DNA of 64,000 nt from Petrosia ficiformis. Taxonomy: Eukaryota; Porifera; Demospongiae; Haplosclerida; Petrosiidae. Location of the stretch: contig OX345638.1 of the NCBI GenBank assembly GCA_947044365.1, positions 4,476,201-4,540,200 on the forward strand. The letters are read 5' to 3'. Of the stretch, positions 34,401-49,400 are shown piece after piece. The notes below the pieces were generated by a model that saw nothing but the letters and a program-made list of their open reading frames with translations, was not told the origin of the DNA and made no database searches. Each line of letters starts with the position of its first letter. Position 1 is the first letter of the stretch. The translations under genes and the position numbers were made by a program.

Positions 34401-37400
34401 TATGAGCAGATTGATGTTTGATGAGATTTGACAGCTTTTAAATAATTGTCCCTGTTGTAGTGGCTGCTACAACATTGAGCACATGGCTCTAAGCTCTGGG
34501 GTGATAATCACTTTCCACTGCTCCACCTACATGTATGTCATTTCATGCACGTGAATGAAGCCACAAAACTATTTCGTATATCTATTTATATACAATAATT
34601 AGTCTAGCAATTGTTTTCTTGTCGGTTATAAATGTAATTAAACTTGATACTTGTGACAATGGTTATGCATTCATTATTATGCAAATCAACAAATGCCTAT
34701 TTCTGTAAGAAATATGAACTATATAATACTTTGTAATTAATAAGATCTTACTTTTTGCTTGTGACTAGTGAGATACAAGAGATTAACAATTCATTACTTG
34801 TATATAGGTAGTGGCAATATGACATTAATATATGATTGTTGAACACACCCATCATGATAATGTATCCAAAATGTTTCTTATGTGCACCATTAATTATTAC
34901 CTCAATGTAACACAATTGTTGTAATATTCTATTTAATGACCTGGAAATATTGGAATTATAGACATTGTAGATCAAATCTTGTATTTTCTTAAGCAATGAC
35001 CTTCATGATACCTATTATGTAATTATTATTGCCCATGTATAAACTAGTACATATAAATAGAACAATATAGACTTCACTAGAGAGACAGTGGAGTGTTGAG
35101 ATTCCACTAAAATATGTTTATTCACTAGTCTGGTTCCCAAGACTAGAGACAAGAATATCTGTATTAACTAGTCCAAATATTAACAAGATATTGTTTATAA
35201 ATACACACACACTTGTGCACACACATGTATAATTATTTGTACTTTGAATACTTTTGTACACATGTGTACGTATAGGTTATACACCGAGGTAAAGGTCTCT
35301 ACTAGATTTATCAAACCGAGGGCCAAAGGCACGAGGTTTGATAAATCTAGTAGAGACCGTACCGAGGTTTATGACGCACTTCTACCATGCTATAGCAACG
35401 CGTTTCATTAGCAAATACAGTAACTAAGCAAATCTTTGCGCGTGGCAACAGTATACATAATTTCACTAACCGATGGATATATTATAGTGTGGGTTTCTGT
35501 GACTCTTTAGACAAGTAACTGATCTACAGTCAATCGCAAATGACAGAAATAGCTCTACATGTGGCAGACTTCCGGCTCCTCCTCCACTCCAGTATAAGGT
35601 GTGGTCTTCCAACAGCAATCGATCGACCGCGATCGCTGTCAAGAAGTTCGCGATGCAAGAACAGCCCCACCCAACTATTTTTGTCATACGAAAGGAAACA
35701 CTAGAGCTCTGAAAGACCTCAATCACAAGCATACAAATTGGTGTCAGATTTTCAAAAATAACAAGCATCACTATGAATTACAGCTAATAATTATAGCTAC
35801 AGTTGTATATAGTCATACCCTTCCGCCTACGCTTCACGGCGAAGGTAATAATCTTCTAATGTGTAATTTATAAACCATTATATATATATAATAAATCAAT
35901 GACAACCGTGACAATTATTATACAATCCCAGGAAAATAATCCCGGGAGGTTTCAATATAATATTGAACCTCTCCAGGAGGTTTGATATGAGATTTATTAA
36001 CCTCATTTTGAGCAATTTCATTGGTCAATTAACTACAAGCATGGTAGAAATACTGTTATACACACTTAGACACTCCTTGATTCTAAGTCTCCAACAATTA
36101 AATAATTATTCTTTTGCTTTAGTGTTGAAATTAATGGATGATACCTGAAGATAATAAACAAACATGCACACGCACACAAAGATCACAATCTCATTTATAA
36201 GACACTATATCTTTAGTGACTTATGAACTTATCATCGACTTACACTTAAACTTATACTTGCACACACACATATAATATATATATATATATATAGATGTAT
36301 ATATATATATATATATAATTATATATATATATATATATATATCTCATAATGAGATTCATAGCCCATACATTTCTATGGGGCGTGTAAGTTTATATGTTCT
36401 CATATAAACCTCAAAATAGGTTGATATTTTAAAATATCAACCTTGTGAAACTCGCCGGCGATTTCTTACGGAATCAATGACAATCTCTTGCTGGACGATC
36501 CAAGGTATGAATCTCATTCTAAAATATATCAGATATAACATGTTTCATCTGTCTATATGCGTTATATAAACCTGCCAACTCAGATGATATCACCCTCGCA
36601 TGATATTTTACCTCGTGGCAGGTTTATATAACGCATATAGACCTCTGAAACATGATATATATAACACATATATAATATTTATATATATACACATGTATAA
36701 CTCACAAGCATTATTGGTAATTACAATTTTTGTAGAATGCATGTACTTACAGTATCATTAAAAAGAATCATTTGTCAGTTAATAGCTTACTAAATTGGTA
36801 TCAATATAGCATATCTAGTCGATAGGAATGTAGTCTATGGTGTGAATATAGGATCATGTTCTAACGATATTTGTATAGTGAATAGAAAATAATGTGGATT
36901 TTCTATTTTCCACCTATAGAAGTATTGTATAATTGTGATAGAGTGAAAATTCATGAACTATCATAATTTTCTCAATTATAATATTATATCCAATAGTACA
37001 AAATAAGGAATTTAATATTGTTTATGTATGATGTGAACAATGTGACACTGTGTATATAGTGAATGACCAGAAATATGAATGCAACTAACATACATTGACC
37101 TTATGTGAATGATTGTTATTAGGATTCATAATTATACTTTAATTATTAATAATACACATTCTATTTCATTATACTATGTAGGATGAAGCAACTGCCCTCC
37201 ATCGGGCAGCTGGAGGGGGCCATAAAGACGTGACTGAACTGTTAATCTCTAAAGGAGCAGAGAAAGATACTACAGATGATGTTAGTTTGTTTGTATATGA
37301 TTGTCATTGTACTTCAATCAAGTGTTTATATATATACACCAAACAAGTTGTTGTGTACTGTCAACATATTGTCGGTTCTACTTAGCTAAATAAACTGAAT

Positions 37401-40400
37401 TAGTAATTTCTATAAATTAAATTCTATGAGATATGATACTTTCAAAATGTGTATACATGTACTAAATTATAATAATAATATGATATAGAATTTTATATAA
37501 GTAAAATAGCACGTCATTTTTGTATGTGCATTTGTGAGGGGGTATTTATTACATAATGTGTAGGTCAGTCTATGTTATCATGATGACATGTCTCACCTCA
37601 TCTACATCTCATGATGTGTATCATCAAGGCCCTCATAACATTAGGTGTGCCTCAACACATCATTAAGTACAATAATTTTGTTCATCTCACATCATACAAA
37701 TCTTTACTGAATGATGCTAAACAGTTCTGAAATCATTAATTGTATTTACAATTTGCATAACCAATAACTCATTAATCCAATCTGCTATATATCATATATA
37801 ATAATAACACTTAATCTGAATACAATACCTAAAACCCAAATTAGAGTGTACAACCACATGCTTAACCACATACTGCCCTTAATAATGTATATAACAAGTC
37901 ACCATGATCAGAAATCCACATGGTAATTTTGTAACTACGAATCTAATTGCCTACGTGCACTGTATATATATCTAACTATCCCAAGTATATTACAATTTTT
38001 ATATTTTACCTGAGGTAAATTTTATATTAATGGTTAGCAGTAAGTAGTGATGTATATTTATATTATAATAATAATTTATTATTGCTTGGTTTATTGCAAT
38101 TTCAAAGTCTGCTATGATCGTCTGTGAGATCAACTGTAATATACGGACAGGGCACTGTAATATTGTTTACATAATGACAGTAGAGTGGTCATATGCCCCA
38201 ATTGTCCCTGCAGTTGTTAACCAGCTGCAAAGAAACATTCGTTTGTTTGCAAATCATAGCACATCTTGAAATTGCAATGGTAAATAATTCTTATATACAA
38301 ATAATTATACATTTCTACATTTAATGCTAACAATTAATGCAAAAATTACCTGAAATTCTTGTTATACATGAGGTAAACAAAATTTTTAATATTTTGCCAA
38401 CATCATTCTCATTAACATTATCACTAAGAACAAATATCACTAATGAGACAGAAGAGTACCTATGCTCCCTCACATCACACCAGTGCACATAACCAGACTA
38501 TACGAGTCATTTTTATCTAGCAATGGAATTACCAACCACAATCTATCACAGATGAAAATGAATAATTTACCTAATTACAAAGTCCCAGTGAAGACAACAA
38601 CAGCGATAAAGAAAATAAACATGTTAACAACAGAAAACAATCAACAATCGAAATAGTTGATTTTTTTATCCATAGTCCACCTCCAACCTCAGCTACAAAC
38701 ATGACAGTACATACACTGAGTAACAGAACAGTAACTAAAGAAGAGCTTAACAATTTGGACAACAGACTATTGTTTGCCACTACGAACATGACTCCTCCAC
38801 CAACAAAACAACTACAACTCTTACGCAACTCCAGTGACTTCACAAAATCACCATGTTAAATCTACGTACACAAACAACATTACAGAACAAATACTCACCA
38901 ACTGAAATCACTACCTCTTACAGCAACAGCTAAAGTCAATCTTAATAACTGCAAGACTGCACTAACCATCAAACCGGCAGATAAAAACCTAGGCACTGTA
39001 ATAATGGACACAGATGACTACATCAAGTAATGTATGATACTTTTACCAAACACAAGTACATACAAAAGGACAGATAACCTTACGAAAAACATATATAATC
39101 TACTTACAAACACCTTAATGATCTTCAAACACACACTTTATAACTAGAGCAGACACCTATATAACTACCTCCTACAAAACAACAAACACTACCAAATACT
39201 AAGTTCTATATAGTTTATACCAAAAATCCAAAAAATGTGTGAACACCTACCACCCATCACACCTATCATCTCATATTGTAAACTCTTCTCTCACCCAAAC
39301 AGCATACTACTGGATCACACACTACAACACTTAGCACAATCATACCCAGACTACCTACACAACTTCACAACACTCTCCCTCACATTACAAGCAACAAACC
39401 AACCAGACAAGCCATAGTAGTGACTATTGATAAAACTCATTTTGTCCCTCAATCCCCCAGACACAACATGATTGAATTACTACATACAAACATCAACTAC
39501 AACTACTTTGAAATTGGAACATTTATCTTTCAAGAAACTAACAGAACAGCAATAGGAGTTGCATTCTCTCTAAATATAGCCAACATGTACATGCCATTAC
39601 CTTACGAAACGTTTTACAGACACAACCTCACAAACCACAATTACTAAAAAGATACATAGACTAAATAATGATGATCTGGACTGACACTAATGAAGAATTG
39701 CAGCAATTTTTAAGACCCCTTAACACTCCCTACATTTCACTTACACATATTCCCAAAACTCCACAGATTTCTAGATTTCACAATACACAAAAAAACTCAT
39801 ATAACCACACACTGGACACAAGATATACCAAAAATCCCAGAACCTTTACCAATATTTATACTGATCCTCAAACCATACATGACAAGGAGATATGTACGAA
39901 CTAACACTGTGATAATAGGTGTATGGGTTAGGGCAGGCAGGATAACTAAAATTGTGTAATAACATACATCTAACAATGCACTCACACACACAGTATCTGC
40001 AATATTAATATATAGTCTTGCTTAGTCTTGCAATAATTTTAATTACAAACACCCACCTAAGGTTATATAGTAGACCACATGTGTATAAGCATTTGGCATG
40101 TAAAGTTTTCAAGGGAATAGGAGCTTTTATAATATAAAAAGAATGGGCCATTTTTTTAATTTAAGGTTTTGTAATTACGTATGTTATTATTACATATTAT
40201 ACTGATGCATTAGTAAATAGGACTCTGTAAGCATTGTATAGTGAGGGAAGGTCAGAGATCCCACCAATGGTGTCCCCTGTTCTGGTTCCCAAGGCTAGAC
40301 TATCCATGTTTAGAGTTCAGTGACATAAAGGCATATGTGAATGTATACAGGCACTTTGAAATTATGCTGTATGAGAATAGGGATATAATTATGTTACCGA

Positions 40401-43400
40401 CCCTTGATAGTCAATTAGGTTTCCAGAATCAGATCTGTCTACAGTGTTTATTGGTTGGCAGAAGAGTGGATAAGTATGTTAAGGCTACCTCTGTAACTGC
40501 TTTCTCCACTAACAATGGCCACACCTATAAAACCCACACACTCACTCACATAACATTTGTAAGAGTACTCATGTAGTAACAATTGCAATTATTATTTAAG
40601 AAGAAGACCACATGTATATTGGCACATGGTAGATAACGTTTTGAAGGGCATAGTCTGGATCTTTTATGATCCGGTATGAATGGGCCATTATTTAACTTCA
40701 AGATTTTCAAAGTAATGTACTGATGCATTTGTAAACATGACTCTATAGGCATTTCAGACACAAATAGAGAGGGAGGGTTGTGATCCCACCAATGATGTCT
40801 TAACCACAGTTCTAGCCTGCATGCTAAAATAATAACCACAGGCCATCAATAACAGTTGGATAACAAGTTTATATAGAGAAAAAACATCCCTATGATTGCT
40901 TTACAAATTTAAGTGAAGACAAAAGTATCCCTATGACTGCTTTGTGGTGTCCAGCATTCAGTAATCATGGCTGACTTTATCATGCCTAAAACACATCAGC
41001 ATTATTATTTTGATTATCTACTCTCCTGACATTTCAAAGGACCTTGTAGAACTTCAGGAATATATTTCAGGCAGAATAGCTAGCTACTAGTTCCAGTTTC
41101 TACGTAAGTTACTTAGCTACAGGCAGCTTTTCTGTATAGCTCGAGTGCGCGTTTTTTTACGCGCCACACCCATTAATTGACCGATCCCCCGGGAATAACA
41201 CAACTTCCTTAACTACGTATACAATGCATACTTGCGCAAGTGAACACAAGAAAAAAAAAGAAATATATATATATATATATATAGTTCGAACCCGTGGGAA
41301 AGCAATCATAGGGATGGCCCTATGAGCCATAAAAACATGAAAATAGAAAACAAAAGACAACAGTTCCATAAACTGATGGGTTCTCCAGTGTAAGTTTTAA
41401 AACAAATATCACTTTTCTATAAGACATTTGATGGAAAAAATCGTTTGTAGATTTCCCGAGAAATAATGGAAACAGCTGCTCTGGTGTCCACTTCATCCAG
41501 TCTGAATCTTTTTGAGTGACAAGCAAACATATTTGCCATGTCAACGCTTGCCGCAGTAGTAATATACTGCTTCATTACTCGAGTTATGGCCTAGCTTTCA
41601 CAACAAAACATCGATACACATTCAATATTTATATGAAAACCACTATAAGACCTATAACACTGTATGATCACCAATGGTCTGGGACTGTATAATGTCTTCA
41701 TTACTGTAACTACATCATCATATGATTTCTCAGATGGCTTCCCAGAGCAGGTAGATTTTCCAAAGAATGACAAGCAGTAGGTCCAATTGTAGACAGAAAT
41801 ATAGCTGCTTTTTTCCATCATCAGCAATGTCAGTAGCATGAACGAACTGGTTTAGCCTGTCAATTTATTGCATCAAACTTTCTTTTGATTCGATAAATTC
41901 ACCTATGTTCCTGAAGAATGACATCCTTGTTGCCAATTATCATAACGTGGTTATCAATAACAGCAATTATATGACAGCAATCTAATATTAACTTTATAAT
42001 GGCAACACTCTCAACTGAAAATGTAACCAGTTCATATAGCTAACACTCTGAGACCAAGTGTCTGATACACAACTAATGAGTACAATGATAGTAGACATGT
42101 TTCTAATTCTAACAATACATACACAATAATTATTGCCTCTATTTACAATAGTTTGTTCTCAGTGGCTACAGTGTGTATTGTACAGAGTGATGATTTATTT
42201 GCTTTTAGAAGTCCATTGATACATACACTAATAATAATATTCATATTTTGAGTGGATTTGATAATGATGTTCTATCTATGATGACATTTATACTAGTACA
42301 GAGCAATTGTGTTTGTATGAGATAATTTCATAACTCTATTCTTAAATTATTTCATTTGACTAATGAATAGTGTGTCATTATATCAAACATTGACTTGTAG
42401 TTTATTGTAATTAGGTATTAATGTTAATACTCGGAAAAAAAAATGTATAATCAAGTAACATTCAAGTATTTTACTGAAATTAGAATGCAAAACCACATCC
42501 TAAAATGCATTCTTTTTTAAAATAATACTTATACAATAATAAACAATGCTTTAACTGCATTATAGTGTGATGTTCACCTTTTCTCTTTTTTAATAAAATG
42601 GTGTATTATATTGTAAGTCATATATTTGGTGATTACATGTTTCTAACAACTGTTTATGCATACTGATACAATTACAATCTTTGGTATGTGTATAATGACA
42701 TTATGTATAATAATCATACTATCATGATTATGTAACTAGTGTTCTGCTACATGTGAAGTTGTACAATTATAATTTGTTTGAGTTGTTAGAAACACGCAAT
42801 CACCAATATATGACTTGTAATATAATACACCATTTTATACAACAACATGTTACAATATTGTGTGTAATGATTGTACATGTCATGTTGAATGTGTACATGA
42901 ATATGTATAACTACACACACTACTAGAATGTAAATTATTATGAGCTATTTAATATTGTATTGTATACTGTTAATGATAGAGACCTAATCATAAATTTAAT
43001 AAATGATATTGTTATTGATGATTGTGTACTAGATAAAAAATTGGACTACATGGATTTATTTGGGAAATTTGTTAATGCCAGGGAATACTTTGCTCCCTTA
43101 ATGATTTATTTTGTCACATTTGGTCTCTTTCTGAATGGCAACTATAGTGTATAGGTCATTAAATGAAGCAAACATTTTATGATTCAATAGTATACTTGTA
43201 TCTAAACACCTGGGCTGTGGAAACTGTTTTTCTAAATGAGAGGATGGGTGTCAAAAATTCTAAAATACTCACTTCCTATTAATCTAAGAATTCCACTGAT
43301 TAAAAGTGTGTGCAATTTAGTGTTTAATTTATATTATGTATGAGCCCTGCCCATTGTCTGAGTTTACAATTCTTGCTGCCATAATGTAGATTAACAGTGG

Positions 43401-46400
43401 AACAGCTATATTTTGTGCACTTCAAAAACTTTAAAGTACACAATATATAGCTCTACACTAAACAGCTTGTATCAGCCATATTGACAAACCGTCATGTTGG
43501 CATCAAGATGGCGTTGAACACTCAATTTGAAGCAGGGCAGTCCAAAAGTACTAAAAAGAAATAGTCAGCACAACAAGGAGATTTATGCTTAGTTTCTATT
43601 TTACAATACAGTACTAGCATATCTTCATGGAAACTTAATCTACATGTTGATATTTAATTGTATATAATTATCAGTAATTATAAATGAATAATTATGCAAT
43701 ATGGTCCTTATATTGGATGTCATGTAGTAATAACATACCCATCTTATAACTTTGGTATACATGTACATAATTATGACTTGTAATGTATTGTTAATATAGC
43801 TATTATCTTACTAGACATTATGTTGTATTAGGTTACAATATACAGTAAAACCATTGTGTATAATTAATATAATTATATACCTAGTTGATTATACATTGCG
43901 TACTTGTAATTCCACAAAATACTGAAATATGTTCAATACTGAACTATGGAGTGACAATCATCCATAGTGATAATGAAGAGTAAATTTTTTTTTTACAATT
44001 TGCATATTATATATTATATTGCAATAGCCTAGTTCAATTTAGTAACAAGAATTATTTATTATAATTTATGAACTTTAGTTGACTGGAGTTGTCGTTTTTA
44101 TCCTTCACTAATCATAGCAATTGTTACTCATAATTACATAACATCATCCCTATGTTTGTATTTTAAGGGAATAAATGCACTCCTATGAACTCATGACTCA
44201 TTTATACACATACACACACACACACAAATTACAAACATGTACTTAATCACACACCCACACACATACACAAAAAGAGTCCAGAAACCTCAAGTGTGTATGT
44301 AAGTACATACTCAAATATATAAGAAAGTGTGTACTTGTAATAAAGGGAACAATAGTCACCCATCTTCTTCTCTAATGCCTTTTCAACTTTAAAAGTCACC
44401 ATGCATCCCTGTTGTCAGTCGCTGTCTAAAAGAAGCATTAAACATCCAGACTTGTATACACTAGAAGACTTCAGAAGAGGAGAAATGATGCAGTAAATTG
44501 AACAATAGTATTGTTATTGATGGTAGGAGTACGTATCAGATGTCCTGGTTGAATCCTTCATTATGTTTCCTGGCTTTAATTGTCCTTTGTTTGTGTGCAT
44601 GGATGGTAATCAATTTTGAGCTATTGAACTTGAAGTATTGTCTTATCATTATGAATAATCAAATTAATTGTATGTTCATAATTATACAATCTATATAATA
44701 TAAACTGTATAATGATATTTTGAATAACTCTCTAATAGCAATTTATGAACAGTAGTTAACTAAACTTGTCAGTTACATCCTCTAATAATATAAATAAGTA
44801 TTACTCACTACAGTGATCATCACTATTATATATTTCTTTACTGTAATGTTTGCTGAAAAAAACCTACTCATTACTCAACTCACTTGTAGAAAGACACATG
44901 TGTCCAAACACACATGCATACAGCAAGCTTAAACACATACCCACCCACAATCAATAAATAAACATGTATGGAGTCATGTAAGTAGTATTCATTTATGAAC
45001 AATACCCTCACACATACACAAGAACTGTCATACTAGTGATGGGTGATATTATTATGTGTATCATAATTGGAAAATTTAGTAGTATGCAATAGTAATAATT
45101 ATTTCTGTTTTGTTTTCCAAATGAAATGCAATTAAAGGTTGATTATGTGGAAACTTCATGTATATCACATTGTTTATTCAATTTTTGGTGTGCTCAACAA
45201 AACATTATTTATTTACACTTGTTTTGATTTAATTTAATTATTATGCCTTTTGAAACAATGTACAATGTAATACTGTATATTGTTTAAAAATGAAAAACTG
45301 GCAAATGGGGACTATAACAAAGTAGTAGGTACAAATCTACTTTAGTTATTGAATTTTCATGTTTTCCATACATAATTATGTGAGCTTACCAAAATATGTC
45401 TAATTATAAACACTCAGCATTGGATTTTACTAGTTTAATATGAGCTTTATAAACTTTGTCTAATTATTGTAGTTATACTGTACATTATTGCAATTTCACA
45501 CTAAATAATTCTTATTTATAAATTAATGTTGCTTCTCTTTTTCATAGTCTGGACAGACAGCATTACATAAGGCTGCATACTTTGGACGAGAAGAAGTATT
45601 GAAACTGTTAATTCAAATTGGAGCAAGTGTAAATATCAAAAACAATGTTAGTAATCTAATTAATGGTAATATTATCATAATTAATGAACAGTTTCTTTAC
45701 TTGTAATAATCATGTCCTAATTTATAGCCATTATGATAATTACAAATACTATTGAAATTCCAGAGATTAGCAAAGACCAGATATTTCAATTTTGTTTATT
45801 ACAAGTACATCATACATAAACTATGTGGAATAGAATATATTAGTTTGATGTCTTTCAATTAAATTACATTTCAACTCAGCAATTTTTTAGTGTAATTATT
45901 GAGGTGAATGTTAATTATAATAAATACCTATCCCATCACTTGATATAGAGGATGGTAATTGATTCTATTTCTTGAATACTGAAACATTTATCATTATGTC
46001 TATGTTAAAGTAGGCTTGTAAACAGCTTTCAAATCTTCACCCCTTGTTCATGCACAGTTTTATTCTTATATAAATATCTTCCTTTGAATTCCAATCATTT
46101 TTTATCAGTTGAACCTGAAGAATGTTGAATTAAGTTTTTGTTACTTCCACTTCTAGTATTATCATTATTATATAGAGTCTGAAAATTCATTTTACGATAA
46201 TTTATAATTATTGTCTTACAGAGAGGAAATACTGCTCTTGATGTTGCAAAGAGGCAAAACGAACAAAAGTGTGTCGACATTTTGCAGGCAGCTATGGTAT
46301 GTTAATTTTATATCTTGTTTATGTAATGCCACATTTTCAGTTAATAAATATTATTGACTTTGAAAGAATTAAACTAGTTAAATTCAAAGTGTCATAGTTT

Positions 46401-49400
46401 ATAATACAACAGAATTTATTTATTATTATTATACATATCAATATCAGTTAATCATTTTTGGAAAGATTCATAACCTTAAGCTGGTTAGGTTTGCAATATT
46501 GTGCATTTCAATAACTCCAGTAGAAGAATATAAAGAAATATTCATAATAATTATCTATTATCATTGTAATTATATTTTATTGTATAGAAGGGGTTTTTTG
46601 GTTGAAATTATTAAATGTTTTTGGTTTATAATTTGTTATTAATTTTGAAGAAGTATTTGCATTGGAAGCCATTGCTTATCAGTAGCTACAACACAATGTA
46701 TATATTATACCTTACCTATTATGACTAGGAATATCTTCAGCTTTACAAATGTAGTTATAATACAATCTAAACTTAGTAACATTAAGATCCAATCATTAAC
46801 AGTAATAGTAGCAATAATAATAATACTCATAATAATAATTATAAATAATTGTCAATCTTATAGTACTTTTTATATAATACTATTCCTTGCAGTCCGGAGA
46901 ACCAGAGCCACGGAAAGTCAAGCCCTCAGAAAATATGTCAGTACCAGAACAAGGTGAATGTATTTTCTATTATGAACATATAGAGATTCAGATTCATGTA
47001 TTTGTATAGTCATGACTTCTATTGTATAGAAAGGTGTGTGCCAAACACCTTAATTAATTAAAAGATTTGCCATTTGCTTGTCAATTAACTGATGTTAATA
47101 GTAAGATGGCTTGTGAATGTTCCCACATATTCGAGTTTATTAACTAGCGTGACTATGTATGTGTGTGTGTGGAGGTGAGGTTGGGGTGGTGTTGGGGAAT
47201 TTCCTAAATATTTGAGCCCCTAGGTAGTTGTATAATTCACCTTGCTCTAGTAATTCCACTGTATGCATCCACAATTTGTTTATGTATTTGTAGTTTTTCT
47301 GGTACAAATACATGATTTGCGATTAATGTCAAAACGTTTAATGCACGAAAATGTAATTTGCAGTTAAAATAATAGTATATTCTTGTAATTTCATGTTATC
47401 CAATAATAGTGTTGCAAAGTTGAGATTAAAACGTATCATCAATTCAATACTGTAACTGCACTAACTTATATACAGAATGATAGACAATGAATAGAGACAA
47501 TTATTGTAAAGGAAAAACAACTAGGGCCATGCAAACAATATATACAGAGCTAACAATGTTCAAGTCTTTGTCTCTGCATTGTGTAACACTGCTCCCTCTC
47601 TTTGAGACTCACGTCCTTGTGGCAAGGCTATGAGTGACAAATTCTCCATATCGATCTGGACATCAGGACGAGGGGAGACAATAAAAACTCTTCCTCTTCT
47701 TCTTCACTAGGGTGTGCTGGACTCGTAGCTGGTAAGGGAACACTGCTGTCAGTTTTTGGATCAGAGACAATTTCCTTTGTTCGTCGTGATTCAGGGTGAT
47801 AGGGCTTTAATCTGTCAAAGTGAATTCGACGAGGACCATCAACAAGTTGGAGACGGTAGAGGACATCATTGATGACTTTCTTCACACGATAGGGACCCCT
47901 CCAAGGACAATGAAATTTAGGCATTCTACCTCTCGTGACCGCAGGGAAATGAACCCAGACCAAATCTTCTTGTTTGTATGGAACTCCATAACATTTCTTG
48001 TCATGCAAGTTTTTCTGTCTCTTCTGTTGAAGATTTAGGTGATCTCGTACTAGATGTTCAAGATGTCTTCGGAGCTGTAGGGAATATTCACTGGCAGAGA
48101 GAGCTAGGGTATTTGGTGGTTGCCCATACATTATATCAACAGGAAGCTTGGCTTCTAAGGCTGAATGGTGTAGCTCCTGTAGATTCTTGAACACTTGTCC
48201 GGTAAGCCATCATGACATATGGTAGCTGAAGATCCCAAGTGGTTTCATTATCTTTGCAGAATATGCTGAGCATGTTTAACAAGGTTCGATTAGATTGCTC
48301 GACTAACCCATCTGATTGTGGATGATAAGGAGTAGTTCGTGTCTTTGTCATACATACCGAGCGAATGACACATCTCTGAAATCAGAGAGGACTTCTTCCT
48401 TGATCAGTATGAATGTAGTACGGCACCCCAAAACGACAGATGAAGTTAGAAATCAGCTGCTCTGCAACAGTTTTGGCTTCCATATTCATCATCAGAAATG
48501 ACTCTGTCCATTTAGTGAAGTAATCAGATATTACTAAGATGTACTTGTTTTGTTGTTCTGTTTCTGGCAGAGGTCCCAATATATCCATTGCAATTCTCTG
48601 CATGGGAAGTCCAGACCCTTCTGACTGAAGGGGGGCACGGCGAGGTTTTGGCTGAGACTTCCTTGCAGCACGGGCTTTACACCAATCCTCAACCATCCTT
48701 CGTTGTCCTGGCCAATAAAATCTTTGTTGTACCTTTTTTAAGGTTTTGGCTATGTCCAGGTGTTCTGCCATGGCGTGATCATGTAAGGCTTCCAGTATGG
48801 ATGGTATTAGTTTACATGGGACAAGAAGTTGCAGTGTTGGTTGATGCCCCCCATTGGGAATATCTTCCCACCGTCTAAAGAGGACTCCCTGATCCAAAAC
48901 AAGGCTGTTCTCTGATTCCAAAGTGTTTGTACAGTATAGCTGCTTTGTTTGGGGAAATCAGGTGGGACTAAGTCAGATGTTAACCAGTGCGGACTGTGAA
49001 TGGTCGCCCACTAAGATACGGTCGAAAGTGTTGGACTGCCCATACTAATGCCAACAACTCTTTTCTTGTTGCACAGTAAGATCGTTCTGATTTGGTGAGA
49101 ACCCGGCTTGCGTATGCAACCACACATTCTGTTCCATGTACATTCTGAGAAAGAACAGCACCTAAACCAGCATTGCTAACATCTGTGTCTAACACGAAGG
49201 GGAGATCAAATGAAGGAAAGTGTAGGACAGGAGCTGAGATTAGATATTCCTTTAGAGACATAAATGCCTGGTGACACTCTTTTGTCCATTGCCAGGACTT
49301 CTCTCTTTCTGTGTAAGGTGGTGTAAAGGGCTGGCTACAGTTGAGAAATCCTTTACAAATTTACGATATGTTGCAAGTCCAAGGAATTGCTTTAGTTCAG

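Noticed and set aside
35466..35873. Overlapping open frames on both strands in a GC-richer block
   Set aside because: No domain or splice support. The block ends in a dispersed repeat motif and looks like an element.
40241..40576. 111-codon plus-strand open frame
   Set aside because: No recognisable domain, and its start overlaps a diverged direct repeat.
48588..48878. Plus-strand frame inside Gypsy 2
   Set aside because: Antisense to the integrase region.
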